Positions 20,901 to 32,900 are shown, counted from the first letter of the stretch. The stretch is 64,000 nucleotides of DNA from Kappaphycus alvarezii (GCA_002205965.3 NADL03000025.1:496001-560000); one strand, 5' to 3'. Numbers and translations: made by a program. The notes: generated by a model from the letters alone, not told the origin.

Positions 20901-23600
20901 TACCTTCAGAAGATTATTTAACTTTCTAAAACTTTCAGTCCGTTACCATGAGTTTGGTCTAGACTTCCAGCTGCAAGACTGATTCTAACTTCGAAATACC
21001 CCACTTGGGCCGATAAACATGAATAAATTCACCTAAAAGGACATAAATACGTTATTAGTCGACTCTGTACTTACGTCTTGCATTTGCTACATAAAAAAAT
21101 CCGTAAATAAATCGAAACATATCGACTTAATTCCTTTCAAGATTTTCTTACTGAACATCGACTTAATTCCTTTCAGTTGACAATTTTCTGGGCTCTTCTT
21201 TCGAAAAAAAAATCAATACAATTCGTTAAGACTATCCAAGTAATATTTTTGAGAATATATTCAGAAAAATAGTCACCAGTTTCTCCGTGGCAAAGTTTTG
21301 AAAAGAAATATGGGCTCGCAGATATCCCTTTCGGGTAGTTACAAGAGCTATAGCGTGTGCTTAACTGAGGAGCTCAAATAGAAATGCTCAAATTCAGAAA
21401 TCTTTCTTGATATTTTCATAAGTGTAAAAAGGATATACATCGCATATGCTCGATAATCCTTCTGTGATAGAGCCCTTCTGGACATTGAATTCTGTAAATG
21501 TTAACAAAATTATACCAATGCCCTAACCAATTGCGTTTCTTTAGCTATGTTCCTGAATACTGGATATAGTTTCATTGAATCACAATAATAGATAAAAATT
21601 ATCAAAGATGCGATATTCAGTTACCTCAGATTCATATTTAACACGTCAAAAACCTAAAAACGCTGAGGTCTCCAAATTAATTCAAATTAAAACTCATTTA
21701 TATTAATCTGGACCGTATATATATTCCTAAAATTATCTTACCGGTCGCATTGATAGAAAATAAATGATCAAGCTGTATAAATAGGTTACTTGCCTCAACT
21801 ATGTACACTAAAATAAAGTATGATTGCAGTAACGTGTAATTTGAGAGAAAATATTACTCTTAAAAGGTCCAAATGAATTTTTCCTTGCCGTATGAGGAGA
21901 AGCACAGTACTATCGAAAGGGTTGGATTGCAATGATTCAACACAAGTGGTTCAAAATACTCTGTCTACCCAGTAGATAGAAGCTAATACTACAGCAGAGC
22001 AAGTTAAAACGAACACTACCGCGGATATGATTGGACCGAGGTAACCCGTATCAAACAGCTTCAAGTAACCTTTCCTACCTAGGAGCCGATTTAGCCTTAT
22101 AGATAGGGCACAGTAGCTTTGCAGTGCCTCTCTCTACTGTATCTATCTCAATGCCAGTTCCTCATATTATTAGTTGTATTGTATCGGATCAAGTAGCTGG
22201 AAGATTCAACAACCATCATTTAGAACGCAAGTGTTCGAATTCATGATTTCACTAAATGCTATATAATTATAGTATGCTGAAATAAAGTTGCTATCATCAT
22301 CAATAACACCAAAAAATAGTGTCAACATCAGCAACAATATCAGTATCAACCATAAAGACATCAAGGACAGCTTTATCAGCAGCTACAAGAGCAAAGATAA
22401 CCGAAAACAGTCCATTTATGTAAACGCGGGTGATTTTATAGCAACTGTCTATCAAGCATTTGCAAACAATCTTTCACAATCACAAATGCAGTCAAGTTAA
22501 TTCTACTTACAATTATTCCTTCCGTATTTGAAATTTACGACCAACCCGGTCTCTGATTAACCTTTATCCCACCTACTTAATCTTTTTCAACATTTTATGC
22601 CTAAAACTACACTCTACTGTCCACATGATAAATTCTAGACCAAAAATTGATCAAATAATTTTCCTTTTCGAATCAATTTCAATGTTACTTCAGTCTGTTC
22701 CAAATTTTCGAGAGTAAATATAAATTTACTCACTTCTGAAATGTTCCAGCGCGTAGTCAAGCTATTTAATCTTTCCAGAGGACTTAATCTCCTCAATATC
22801 TGTTACTACCCTTCTACTCTTTATATTTCCTTCCCATGTGCATTTTTGATTCTTTGAGGCGCTAAAGTCATGTAAGCAGAAAATCGTTTACAAACTGCCG
22901 CCTGTGAGGACTCAGTCGCTAATTGTAGATAGCCAAAATATGAACAGGTGATACGGCCCGTACACTACTTGTAGTCAATAAGTACAGCCTGACGACGCAG
23001 AAATACACTGACAAGGAAATACTCTTCTCTCACTTAGATCATGACCGAATATTCGCCTGAGCGTTTCATATTTTTACGTGCTTCCCAATTAGAGATGAAG
23101 ATATTTTTCCCAATCAGGCATAAACCATTCTAAAGTACATTCAGCTCGATTCTGTCATGTGAAATTCACATTTTTCAATATTTTGGCACCGTTTGAGGCT
23201 CGACTAAATTCCATTCCGAAATTCTAAATGAGTGGTTCCTAAAGATTTAAGCTCAACAAAAAGTACTGTTAAGGTATTTCTTCGACTTGTAATATGTATT
23301 CTATTTTGCATCTTATCGTACAAGAGATCAATTAAAATTTTACACCAAACCGTTTAATTCAACTACTGTAATTCGTATTTATCACCAACTAATAAACTTT
23401 ACTTTGCGAACTGTGAAAATTTGACACATGTCCATATTATTTTTTTGTGGATATTCGATATTTTGGAGTATTTGTTTGGCTCCAACCTCGAAAGTGGATA
23501 TTGGAGATCTGGATATTTATCCTGAGAATATCTACTTCTATTCTTTCTCTTCCACAAGATTCTCTTGCAAGCATCTCATGGTATTTATTAAGTAAGTAAA
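17930..23600. other. AT-rich region without recognisable genes
   Basis: Markedly AT-rich, with stops in all frames and ORFs under about 80 codons. The longest, at 19340-19573 (77 residues, with VVYTYEDQFRFLLMKYP) and 22288-22500 (70 residues, Ser/Asn/Lys-rich), match nothing I know. No B or A tails are seen here, so it may be an old block of decayed elements. Confidence 0.5.
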
Positions 23601-23613
23601 GTTTCAAGCTTTA

Positions 23614-23830
23614 TTGTTTGAAGACAAGGCCGCACTGCACAGGACCTCGGGTATTTACTACGTCTGTTTGGGACCTCTAGGCTACCCAGAGCTGATTAAA
23701 CTGCTACCTCTAGGACAGGCCAAGCATGTTGGCAGACAACTTCAAGTGTGGATCCAAATAGTTGCGAAGTTGAAAGTCACCGTCAGACCTAAGACTGGTT
23801 TCGTTTACATTAGTCTTTCAGCTTGAGAAT
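23614..23830 (-). repeat. LTR-like dispersed repeat, copy 3 (diverged)
   Basis: GTTGGCAGACAACTTCAAG and AAGTTGAAAGTCACCGTCAG match copy 2. Further left it also matches copy 1 beyond the point where copy 2 stops (CTGCTACCTC, CCTCTAGGCTACCC), so the full repeat exceeds 370 bases. Confidence 0.45.
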
Positions 23831-25190
23831 GGAAGACCTTACCTCTTCTAGACTCACTAGTAGCCCATTGATCCCCGTTCTTATCCACCAATTCGTGTTT
23901 CCACAACTATACCTCGGCACCATTTTTAACGCTTGCAGTACCTATGTTCTGGGAGAGTTGGTTCTTAGAATATAATTCCTATCTAATTATTTATTGTCAC
24001 TCGTCGTCATAAATAATGGCTTGTTGCTTTCACTCACTTTTTCCGGGTGCTTTTCCTTGTTCTTTCTCTTTTCGTCCTTATTGAAATTTTTCTGATGGTA
24101 TTAAGCAGTCATCCTGAGCCCAAATATTTCTATCGGCACCCATTCCACATTAAAACTACCATTTAATAAAATAAACGTCTTTGAAAAGTGCCTGCGATTT
24201 TACTTTTCTGGAATTTCAGCTAGTATACTTGCCTAGTTATAATATACTGCCAGTGCGAAGTGCAGTAAATGGGTGGTAAATGAGGGTGTTCATCTACTTA
24301 GAAGATTTCTCGGCTGTAAATTGTACACTGTGGCGTCAAATCCATGGGTTTGATCACGAAAATACCACAATTTTATGAAATGGACATTTTAGCAAACATA
24401 GGCGGAGTTGCTTATCAGTTCTATCAATTGTTCTATTTAAAAGAGGCTATCCGGGGAACAAGAAAAGATACAATAGTGATTTTTCTATGAATTAAATAAA
24501 ATTTAAAACTGTTGAGTAGATCTACTGTAGATCTAAATGCTAAAGAAAACGAAGCAGGAAATGGATAACATGAATTGATGCAAGTGACAAGGTAAAAACT
24601 AAATGAAATGCCTAGATACAAAATAGATAATTCCAAATGAATGATTAGTAAAATTAATAACAGAGTAGGACTGAGAATAATAACACAAAGAAATTCAACA
24701 TTTATTGATATCTGATCGACTGGGGTAGCTCGATGGCCTGAGGATTGCTAAATTTTTCTAACAGCCTAAGACTGTTTATACTTTAGATCAAAGTAGAAAG
24801 CTACAAGGATTATTCTAGCAGTATAATAATTTTCGTAGACCAAATCCATGCTCAGTAATAATTCTTCATGTGAGCATTAATCCAAATAATCATTTGCTGG
24901 TAACATAGTTCCAGTATTGATAACTGTATAATTTAAAAACCAACTTGCAGAAATAAAACCGGCTTTATGTGTAATACATTATAAAACATGTGCCAGTGCG
25001 AATAGATAAAATTATTTTCGATGATTCACAATAAATAAACATTGTGTGCCTCTGATAAAATATTGTTCCATCATTTTTTATCGCTGTATTCTGTGTGGAA
25101 AACAAACTAAATCGTTTTCCAATGCTTGCAAAATAGTTTTTCAATTTCACGCACAGTGATGAAAAGAAAAGTACTCATCACTGGTGTTTT
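23831..25190. other. No gene recognised
   Basis: AT-rich, with stops in every frame. A weak match to the B tail (GGGTGTTCATCTACTTAGAA, about 24279) is too diverged to call. Confidence 0.4.
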
Positions 25191-25194
25191 TAAG

Positions 25195-26150
25195 GGGGAA
25201 TATCTGGGCTAAACGGAGTGTCTTATTTGTTTGCCTGATAACAGCAAAACTTGTTTGGATTAAATGTTGTGTTTTACATAATTATTCTGATAAGAACAAT
25301 CGCACACGAGGCCTGAGGTAGCTACTTACATACCCTGAGAACGGAGGCTCTCTGCAATGTACACAAACTTTCAATTTGTGGCCTTAAGTGTCGCCCAAAA
25401 CCCATTGCTGCAAACAACTGGCGTTATTCCGGACGAGTCTCGCCGCGTGACGAGCGAACATTGTTTGCTACGCATCAGCAATCGAAACGGCTGCCGGTGC
25501 GGCAATGCCAGTTGCAATCCGGTTGGCGAAGTCCCGGGCGGTGGGGTGCCAGCCCCCAACGAGGAGAGTGACAAAGGGAAATGAAGCGATGCCTACGACC
25601 CTTAGAGCGTATCAACTCGTCAAAGCGAGTGCCCTTGCCAAGGCGAGCAGGGTTGAGGGGCCTGGGTGGGCGTCGCGCCAGGGATAGGAGGCGGGCGGGG
25701 GGTCAAAGGAAGGATGACGTTTACGTCATAATAGTCCGTGCCCCCGTTCTCTACAAGCGCTTCGATGTCCGGGCTAGCTACACTGCATGGCCGGGTTGCG
25801 AGTGCTCGAGGACAGAGTGTCGGGGTGCTTTGGACAGTTCTGCGACAAAAAACCGTGTTTGTGAGTCGTGCCGCCACCTTTGGGTGGATCTATAGCCACA
25901 TCACAGCGCGTGGTCAACGTACTGATCCATGAGTGCCGTTAGTTCCCCCTGGTGGCAAATTGAAGCGGGAAGAAACAGTGGTACCGGGAAATAGAGTTGG
26001 CAATAGCATCTTTAATTGCGGTCTGAGATGTAGATACCCAAGCCTGGAGCGGGTTGGCATGAAAGCCAGTCCTTGCAACCATCCACTGACAACGAGGCCC
26101 AGAATGCCGCAGTCCTCTCATGCCCCTTTGGCATGGCGTCAAATATTGTT
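25195..26150 (-). pseudogene. RLE retrotransposon family C, 3' part
   Basis: The minus strand gives SPDIEALVENGGTDYYDVNV, the RLE core equivalent to TRPDIRAMGSSGGTDFFDVT of family B. Downstream come LLVGGWHPTARDFANRI and ARHAARLVRNNASCLQQW, parallel to family B's STLGGWHPDAYRVLTDVARN and RHAAAAVMSNAACLL. Frame breaks are frequent. The 3' end at 25.2-25.45 kb is the sequence inserted at 6966-7377. It is a diverged sister of family B. Confidence 0.65.
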
Positions 26151-26219
26151 TGGGTTAGTGGAGTGCTTTACTTGTATGGGTTGGTAGGGGTAGGTGTAAG
26201 GGAAAAGAACTCATTTACC

Positions 26220-27050
26220 ACTACCCTGTGACCAGCAATGTGAATTGTAGACCCTGCACGGACAAATCCATGTTTATCCTCATGCTCGTAATAACATCAC
26301 CCGCGCGCCCATTGACGCCTGCCCAGAGACGCCTTCGGGGTTGAGTATAATAGGGGGCTTCAGTAGAAGATAAGGGCTGCTTCTCACCGATTGGTGACGT
26401 GCGAGATGGTTTCAGTAGACACAGAGAGTTCACCGCAGAATTGCTAGTATTGATTACTGGAAGGAGTGGGGAGGACAACTGAAACAAAGGAGAGAAGAGC
26501 CAGAAAAATTCCACCGAAAATACCCTGCCGAACAGGGCACCCATTACTTGAAAAAAGGCTCCTTCGCCTGTCATTAAGAAATATGCAGAAGGATGCGACG
26601 GCGGCAAGCTGCACCGCGGCCGGGCGACTTTGGCGAAAACCATACAGCTCCGTTTTACAGCGCCGTTCGAAAAGCAACGCCATCTTTCGGCGCCATTACT
26701 GGTTCGTCCAACGTGCTCTGGGGGCAAGAGGTGGCGTTACTGTCGACAAAGATATCGACGAGATCGGTGCAGTGAGTACGCAGCAGTCGCGTTGTATCGA
26801 TCTGCATGGGAAACGGGCTAGACGGGAGGACATGTGCGCGCCCGCACCCGACGACATGTCGCACGGGGCGGCCGCCGAAAGTGCCCAAATGTTCAGGAAG
26901 CTCTGCAGTGGTTGGATAAATGTGGTTTTATCTGAATGGGTTAGTATACTTACTTTACTGCGAATGGAACATAGGTAAACTTCCCATTAGTCTGTACCAT
27001 GTGGTGGCGGCGGAGAAAACACTAACCCTGTTTATTTAAGCAATAGACTG
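26220..27050. other. GC-rich stretch of unknown nature
   Basis: Both strands carry ORFs of 170 codons (26221-26727 on minus, 26466-26978 on plus) that overlap each other. Neither shows a motif I recognise. It may be upstream coding of the family C element. Confidence 0.3.
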
Positions 27051-27104
27051 ATTTGTGGTATTCCTGCGGAAGGTAATGGAAAGATCTCTTCTTTTGCATA
27101 GGTC

Positions 27105-27190
27105 CAATGTGGGATGACTTAATATTTGAGAGATAGCGTATGGTCGTTTGTTGCCCGGAATATCCTACAGGGTGACCAGTAGTACTCTCC
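27105..27190 (-). mobile_element. Family B1 tail scrap
   Basis: GTGGGATGACTTAATATTTG, then TATGGTCG and CCCGGAATATCCTACAGGGT match 33482-33545 and 37533-37595. Confidence 0.65.
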
Positions 27191-27539
27191 TAAAAAAATA
27201 TTAGGACCAAGAACCAAAACTCAGCTGCGCACTTAGGAGCTGCAAATTAAAAGCAAGGGCAAGGACTTTTAGTACTACCAATAGAGGTGCGAGTAGTCGC
27301 CTCCGCGGCAACTTGTTGACAGCCTAGGCCACTTCGTTACCCTTTTTCTTGGTCACCTTTTGTTGGCACGAAAAGTATTAGGACCAATCTTTATTCCAAT
27401 ATATAGCTTTAAAGATAATATAAGAGGCATGATCAAATTTCTAAAGTAAATAGAACCAACGAGCCCCTTCACTACCCGACAAGTTTTATTCAACATTTAA
27501 CAAAAAGAAATAGCAGGTCAGTCGGCCTTACTGACTACC

Positions 27540-27848
27540 AAAAGATGCAATTTTGGCCCTATTTAACGAGATGGCTCCTGAGCGAAAGATCACTGAAATC
27601 ATTGGTAAGTCTAAAACCGCAATGCCGAATTTTATTGCCTGTCAAGCGGTACAAAATCAAAGAAAAAAGCTTTTAAGACAAAGAAAATATTCAATACTCA
27701 GCTTCGATCTTTATTTCGGGACGCTTCGGCTGGAAATTCAGTTCAAGGGAGCCAAAAAATACCCTACATTTATCTGTATCCGTACGTCGCATTCAGCAAT
27801 TGTTATCTTCTGGCGATCACATGTTGTACAAAAGAAGACGACAGTTAG
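27540..27848 (+). pseudogene. Tc1/mariner transposase, N-terminal part
   Basis: ALFNEMAPERKITEIIGKSK resembles the first helix-turn-helix of Tc1/mariner transposases. Other frames give SLFRDASAGNSV, then LSVSVRRIQQLLSSGDHMLY and KRRRQL, the second DNA-binding helix region. It stops at a family B 3' end and appears to resume at about 30820. Confidence 0.55.
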
Positions 27849-28020
27849 AGCGATGTCCAATGCAGCGTGCTTGTTGGCTGGCTCCCAGCCAGTTTTCTAT
27901 CGTCTTGACGGCTTCCCGCCAACCCTTCACATTGTAAGCCTTTACTCATATCACAACATCTCTCAGGAAACAGCTTAAAATATTTTTCATGGATTAAAAA
28001 CACCCCAAATTTTTCTGTTA
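27849..28020 (+). mobile_element. Family B 3' end, 5'-truncated
   Basis: Matches 33173-33355: GCGATGTCCAATG, TTTTCTA..TTGACGGCTTCC, CCTTTACTCATATCACAACA, TGGATTAAAAACACCCC. It begins exactly where the mariner coding stops. Confidence 0.75.
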
Positions 28021-28699
28021 CAGCAATAGAGAATTTACGCCAAACGAAATTCGTATTTAATTTTCGTATGTCGAGAAACGAATAAAAATTCGAAGTGCAC
28101 AAGTCGGTGGAATATACGTGACAGGAAATTTGTGGAATCAATGAGTACGAGCATGCATGAGCTGTGCAGTATTTATTAGCCTAATTACCCCTCTGTCCCT
28201 ACTTTTGTTGTTGCTCCACCTCAGTCCAGTAACATGCCGTACCGCTACTATCGACTAGGAATACAATGACAGAGAGCCCAGCTAGCAGTCCAAACTGCTC
28301 AATTGATCATAATCGAAGATGATGCAGATGAGGTAGCCGTTTCTGCACTCACTTAGGTTGAGATTATCAGAGCCGAAATCCATCGGATATCGATCAGAAC
28401 CAAGAGGGTGTCATTTAAGGTGTTCAACTTGAACGTCCCCAGTAATATGGAGTGCTACAGTCACTATCGATATCCGAGAAGACTCATCGGCCTACTCTCG
28501 AAGCATCTATGCTTAAGATCAGCCTTTACAAACAGAATCAGATACTACTATTATGACTTTACTTCTTCTGCATCGTTCTCCGCCGTCTGTCAACGCCAAT
28601 ACGTATTTTTGATACGGAAGAGTAATTTATAATGTTTAGTTCTCGCATAAGTGAGGTTTTCTAGGAAACTGAAGAGAAATTTACAGCGGAATACGGATA

Positions 28700-29263
28700 C
28701 CCTCTGGAGTTTCGCCCGCAATTTATGGGAAGTCGGGCACCTCTACACGCCAATACTTTAAAAAAAAATTTTGTCCCTTCGAAAGCTGTTTCGGATTTGT
28801 TGACTGCACAAAAATACGTATGTCCGACCTGGCAACCATGGAAGTCTTCAGCGAAGCTGCTATTCTGTCCATAAGAGAATGCATTGTCTAATATATCAAA
28901 CGGTATCTACGCCCGACGGCTTGATGTTTTCAGGTTACGGTCCCGTAGAAGGTAGAAGTCATGACCTCACTTTGCTTCGGATATCTGGGCTTGAGGACGT
29001 ATTAGTATCATGTATGAATGTGAACGGAAGAAATTTTCACATCTATGGTGACCTTGCGTACATCCTCCGGCCATACTTGCAAAGGTCGTTTCATAACGCT
29101 GGTGCGACAACAGCTCAACGTACATTTTAACTCTGTCATAAGTGCGCTTCGCATCGAAGTAGAATGGAACTATAAGGACTTAAAACAGCAATGGTCCCGG
29201 AACGACTATTCAAGGGGATTGAAAGTTCGCCAAGCCCCAATTGTCTTGATGTATAAGACTTAA
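28700..29263 (+). pseudogene. PIF/Harbinger-type transposase (DDE_Tnp_4), C-terminal core
   Basis: GFVDCTKIRMS supplies the first Asp (family norm DGT). HCLIYQTVSTPDGLMFSGYG with PVEGRSHDLTLLR is the family signature. FHIYGDLAYILRPYLQRSF gives the second Asp, and ISALRIEVEWNYKDLKQQW the Glu. Two frame changes (about 28830 and 29115) break it. The 28408-28632 ORF just upstream may be its N-terminal part but is not recognisable. Confidence 0.75.
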
Positions 29264-29577
29264 GTGCTGCTACATAACATGAGAAAGTGTTTATTCAAAA
29301 AAGGCCAAACTATAACTAATTTTAACCTAGATCCACCCTCTCTACGAGAGTGCTTATAATCAGAATAAAACTGAGAATTATCGAACTATTTACTCCTCGC
29401 GGAGAGCTTGCAAGCTCTGGACGCGGACTTTGCTCCTCTGGACCCACCGTGAGGAGTCTAATTGAGCTTCGTAAGCATCGCGCCCATCACCTCCATCATT
29501 TTAACCTCTCTCCGTGCGTCGATTCTTTCTTCCCTCTCCAATTTAAACCTCGTTCCTCAAGTTTGATCCGTTTTCCA

Positions 29578-30715
29578 TTATATCGTGAGACTTGTTGAAA
29601 CGCTCTTCATCGAACAATGCTCTCTCTGCTCGAATTTCAGACGTGCTTCAGAGAGCGATAGCCGCCTTTCATATAGTTCCCTCCTCCTCTTAACTGAATC
29701 CATTATAGTATGGCTGAACTCAGAACCATCTTGCAAGACTGACTTCTTTCTTACCGGAGACTCCTCTCCCTTTTCAATCTTCTCGTCACCTGAAGCCCCT
29801 CTTCTCAACGATTATTTTTGATCCGCTCCAGTGCTGCATTCCTGACCTCTTCTCTAGCTAAAACAAGGCTCTTTTCAGCGGTACTTTTTCCTCCCTCGAT
29901 TTCTTTGAGGTTTCATCATATTCATCAATTTCGAGGATCAAATCGTCAAGAATCTGATCTTTCTCACTGATTTCCTCCGCAATTACGGAGGTAGATGCAT
30001 TCTTTTTTGACTGTTGCTCGTCGCATTTTGACAAGTAAGTTGAAACGGTCCGTGAGAGACTTTGACTTAGGCTTGGCTTAGTATTTGAACACCATACTCG
30101 AGACCTCGGTGAAAAAAATATCCCGAGCAGCGGAAAAAGCCTTGCCTTTCGAGCCTCGACCTTGACGATGAGCGTAAGTAACGCGTACACATTTGAGTAA
30201 AGCACAGTCCAATTGGAATAATTAAACCTTCGCAGGTTGCAGGTGTTTTCGTCTTGTGGTACCGTATCATCCTCGTTACTATCAGTATCATTGAGTACTG
30301 ATACGTCAGCCGCTGCTATTGTGGTTCCTGTGCTTTTCTCTTGGGAGAAAACAGCTGTTGTTGTTGTCAGATAACGAAGGCGGTGTGGAAGGTAAGGGTT
30401 GCAGTTGGCAGCACAGAATGAAGATAAAGTGCTGCATCCATCGTAGTGGGGGGTGGCGTTTCTCGTGAGGAGATCTGGATATGGGGGGACACAGGAGAGG
30501 AAGTCGGCGGCATGGCTTGATGGATTGTAGTAGCGACGGGTCAAATAGCTGCGTTTGATGTTGCTTGTTCTGTTGTAGACATGGGGGAGCGGATGCAAGA
30601 GGATCCCATTTTTAAGATGTTTGTGTCCATTTTTGTGGTTGTGGTGGTGGGGGATTACTAAGACTCCGATCGCAAGCCTCCGCCAAAACCCACGAGGTGA
30701 ACTTCGTAAAGTCAA
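29578..30715 (-). other. Two ORFs convergent with the Harbinger transposase, possible accessory protein
   Basis: The 285-codon ORF (29858-30715) ends in an acidic/coiled segment (EISEKDQILDDLILEIDEYD). After a frame change the 29578-29808 ORF continues with KRRRELYERRLSLSEARLKF, a charged helix. Harbinger elements usually carry a second, Myb/SANT-like gene whose C-terminus is often such a helix. No Myb motif is seen, so the link is only positional. Confidence 0.25.
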
Positions 30716-30819
30716 ATGAATGCACGGGATTTTTTATGTCGTGTGACAGTTTCGAAGGAATCAGCAACGCGTTCAGTTCGTACTCGCTGTGGACGTTAAA
30801 GTTTAGGAAATTCGTCTGC

Positions 30820-31458
30820 AAAAATTCTCTAATGACGATTGAACACAAGAAAGCCAGTTATGATTAGGCTACAAAACACGTGACCTGGGCTTATCTGATT
30901 GGAGGGACATTATTTTTACGGACGAGAAAAGTTCAATTTAGACGGTCCTGACGGTTTCGCTTATTATTGGCACAATTTAAGGAAAGAGCCGCAATATTTC
31001 TCATCTCTTCAGCAACATGGAAAATCAGTTATTGTATGGGCTGCTACTTCATATTATAGTATCTCGTACATTGCTTTTATTTCATAAAAACAAGATTCTA
31101 AGGTGTACTGTGGGGTTTTAAAGGAGGGGCTCTATCTTTTGCTGAGAAATACGTCGGAGATACCTTTATTATATAGCATGACAATGCAGCAACACACAGG
31201 AGCAGTTACACATAAAGACTGGTTGGAAGTCAATTATGTGTACTGTATGTATTGCCCTGGCCTGCTAAATCACCTGATTTAAATCCAGTTGAAAGCACTT
31301 TAGGTATACTTTCACGTCAGGTCTATCATAAGCAGAGGAAATTTGCATCCATCGAGGCGTTGGAGGAGTGCATTAGTGGCACTTGGCATCAAATCAGAAG
31401 GAGCGTTGTTAAGAATCTTTTTTTAAGTCTCTTTCCAAACGTTGCATTGAATTTATAG
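30820..31458 (+). pseudogene. Tc1/mariner transposase, catalytic part
   Basis: MTIEHKKAS leads into WRDIIFTDEK (first Asp), NLDGPDGFAYYWHNL, GKSVIVWAATSYYS, HDNAATH (second Asp, codon at 31180) and WPAKSPDLNPVES (Glu, 31291). In frame, 36 positions separate the second Asp from Glu, one of them a stop, against the usual 34. ISGTWHQIRRSVVKNLF ends the protein. Several stops and shifts make it dead. Confidence 0.75.
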
Positions 31459-31870
31459 ATAAAAAGGGTAATTGTACTCATTACTATATTTCCTTTGATT
31501 GAAATACTAAAAATTCGTCCTTGTTCTTAAATTAAATTTTGTTTCGGTCGTAAAACCCGTCCAGTTTCGGTATTTTAAATACATATTCGTTACAGAACGT
31601 TTCATTTTTATCAAGGCTAACCTATTTTTCAATCACTAAAACACACCAATTTCCCCCTTTTTATCAAGTGACTATAACTTTTAAACTCTACTTCCGTACT
31701 GTAACCCAGTATGTTTTCTCTTGTGATTTGCAGGTGCTTCACACAGGCAAAAAAACTTTGGTACGTACTTTATCACTTTAATTTGTATGTGCAAAACAGT
31801 GAAGTCGCTACAAAATTTATTTTGAATAGGGTAACTAAATTCTGCGTGCTGCGGGGCACGATAAATTACA
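31459..31870. other. No gene recognised
   Basis: AT-rich flank of the mariner element. A 3' terminal inverted repeat was sought and not found convincingly. Confidence 0.35.
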
Positions 31871-31878
31871 GACGCCGC

Positions 31879-31929
31879 ACATGTAGACCAAATAGCGTAG
31901 CTATTAGCGTAGCTATTTGGTCCACATGT
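31879..31929. repeat. Palindrome with 18-bp arms
   Basis: ACATGTAGACCAAATAGC pairs with GCTATTTGGTCCACATGT (one mismatch) around a 15-base loop that holds a TAGCGTAGCTA repeat. It stands right before the family B fragment at 31930. Confidence 0.75.
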
Positions 31930-32465
31930 ACAGGACCGGACATTAGAGCCATGGGGGCCGCAGGTGGAACTGACTATTTTGACATAACATTCGTCAACCC
32001 ACTCGCTCCCTCCTATTCCAGAGTCCGGACTTTTAACCCGATGACCAGTCTCAATGCAGCGAGCGCGGAAAAGTGGCGAAAGTACCAAGGCTTTCTGGCG
32101 GAATTACCGGGGTAAAGCAGGCTAGTTCCCGTTCCAATCTCTACTATTGGTGAATGGTATCCAGAGGCGTTTTCAGTGGTCACATAGCTTGCATGAACAG
32201 TCGCCAGCCGCGCAATGAAACTGTTTGCGAAGGTTCGAGGCATTCTCCTACAATGATACTCGGCGTTGGCAGTAATTTCTAACGCTGCGTGTTTGCTGGC
32301 TGGCATCCCATCCACTTTCTGGTAGACTGCTGCTGGTGCTAGCATTCCACAGCAGTGATTCCTACATTGCTTCGACCATCGGTACATGTATTTAATATCA
32401 CATGCAGATTTGAAACTCCAAATGGGTTCCAGCCATTCCATACATCTCAATAAAGACACCCCCGT
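31930..32465 (+). pseudogene. RLE family B3 fragment: endonuclease core to 3' end
   Basis: GPDIRAMGAAGGTDYFDITF and VNPLAPSYSRVRTFNPMTSL match the family B nuclease. After a shift near 32115, SRLVPVPISTIGEWYPEAF follows. A 300-base 3' untranslated region ends CAATAAAGACACCCCCG. The untranslated part recurs inverted at 10074-10373. Confidence 0.75.
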
Positions 32466-32489
32466 TTTTCCCCAATAGCGGAGCTGAGT

Positions 32490-32900
32490 TTCGGTTATAG
32501 ACGATTCATCACTCCCTCCGTAGAACAGACGCTGCGAGACGCGACAGCTGCCGCGTACTTCTCCATGACCTTCGATGTTGTCTCAGAAGGTGATCCTAGC
32601 GAGTCAAAAGCCAGCGGGACAAAATCCCATCCTAACTTTGATCTTCCGGGCAGGACCTCGCCAGGAATGGCAGGCACTTTCATGGCTAGGTACCTCTTCT
32701 TCCGCTTCTCTGCTGCGTTGGCAGCGGCTCGCGCTTCTCGTGCTCCCATTGACATATAGCACTCCAGGAATGGCGAGGATACGGTGATGTCGTAGGCCAC
32801 CGGGAGAGGGACGGGGTGTTCGATGCGTCGGGCCGCGGGCACAAGCTTGTCGTTGTTGGTCCTATTATTTTTTCGGGGAGTACATGGTGATAGTCAGGAT
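32490..32900 (-). pseudogene. RLE endonuclease of a fourth lineage (family D)
   Basis: The minus strand reads YDITVSSPFLECYMSMGARE, then NAAEKRKKRYLAMKV, FVPLAFDSLGS and VMEKYAAAVASR. The DxTVxSP strand followed by an alpha-helix rich in AAEKRK and a FxPLAxxxxG block is a pattern common near the C-terminus of RLE-type elements, but it differs from families A-C. Confidence 0.5.

Noticed and set aside
27190-27400. TATTAGGACCAA at 27199 and 27386 as mariner terminal repeats
   Set aside because: They are direct, not inverted, and no partner exists after 31460.
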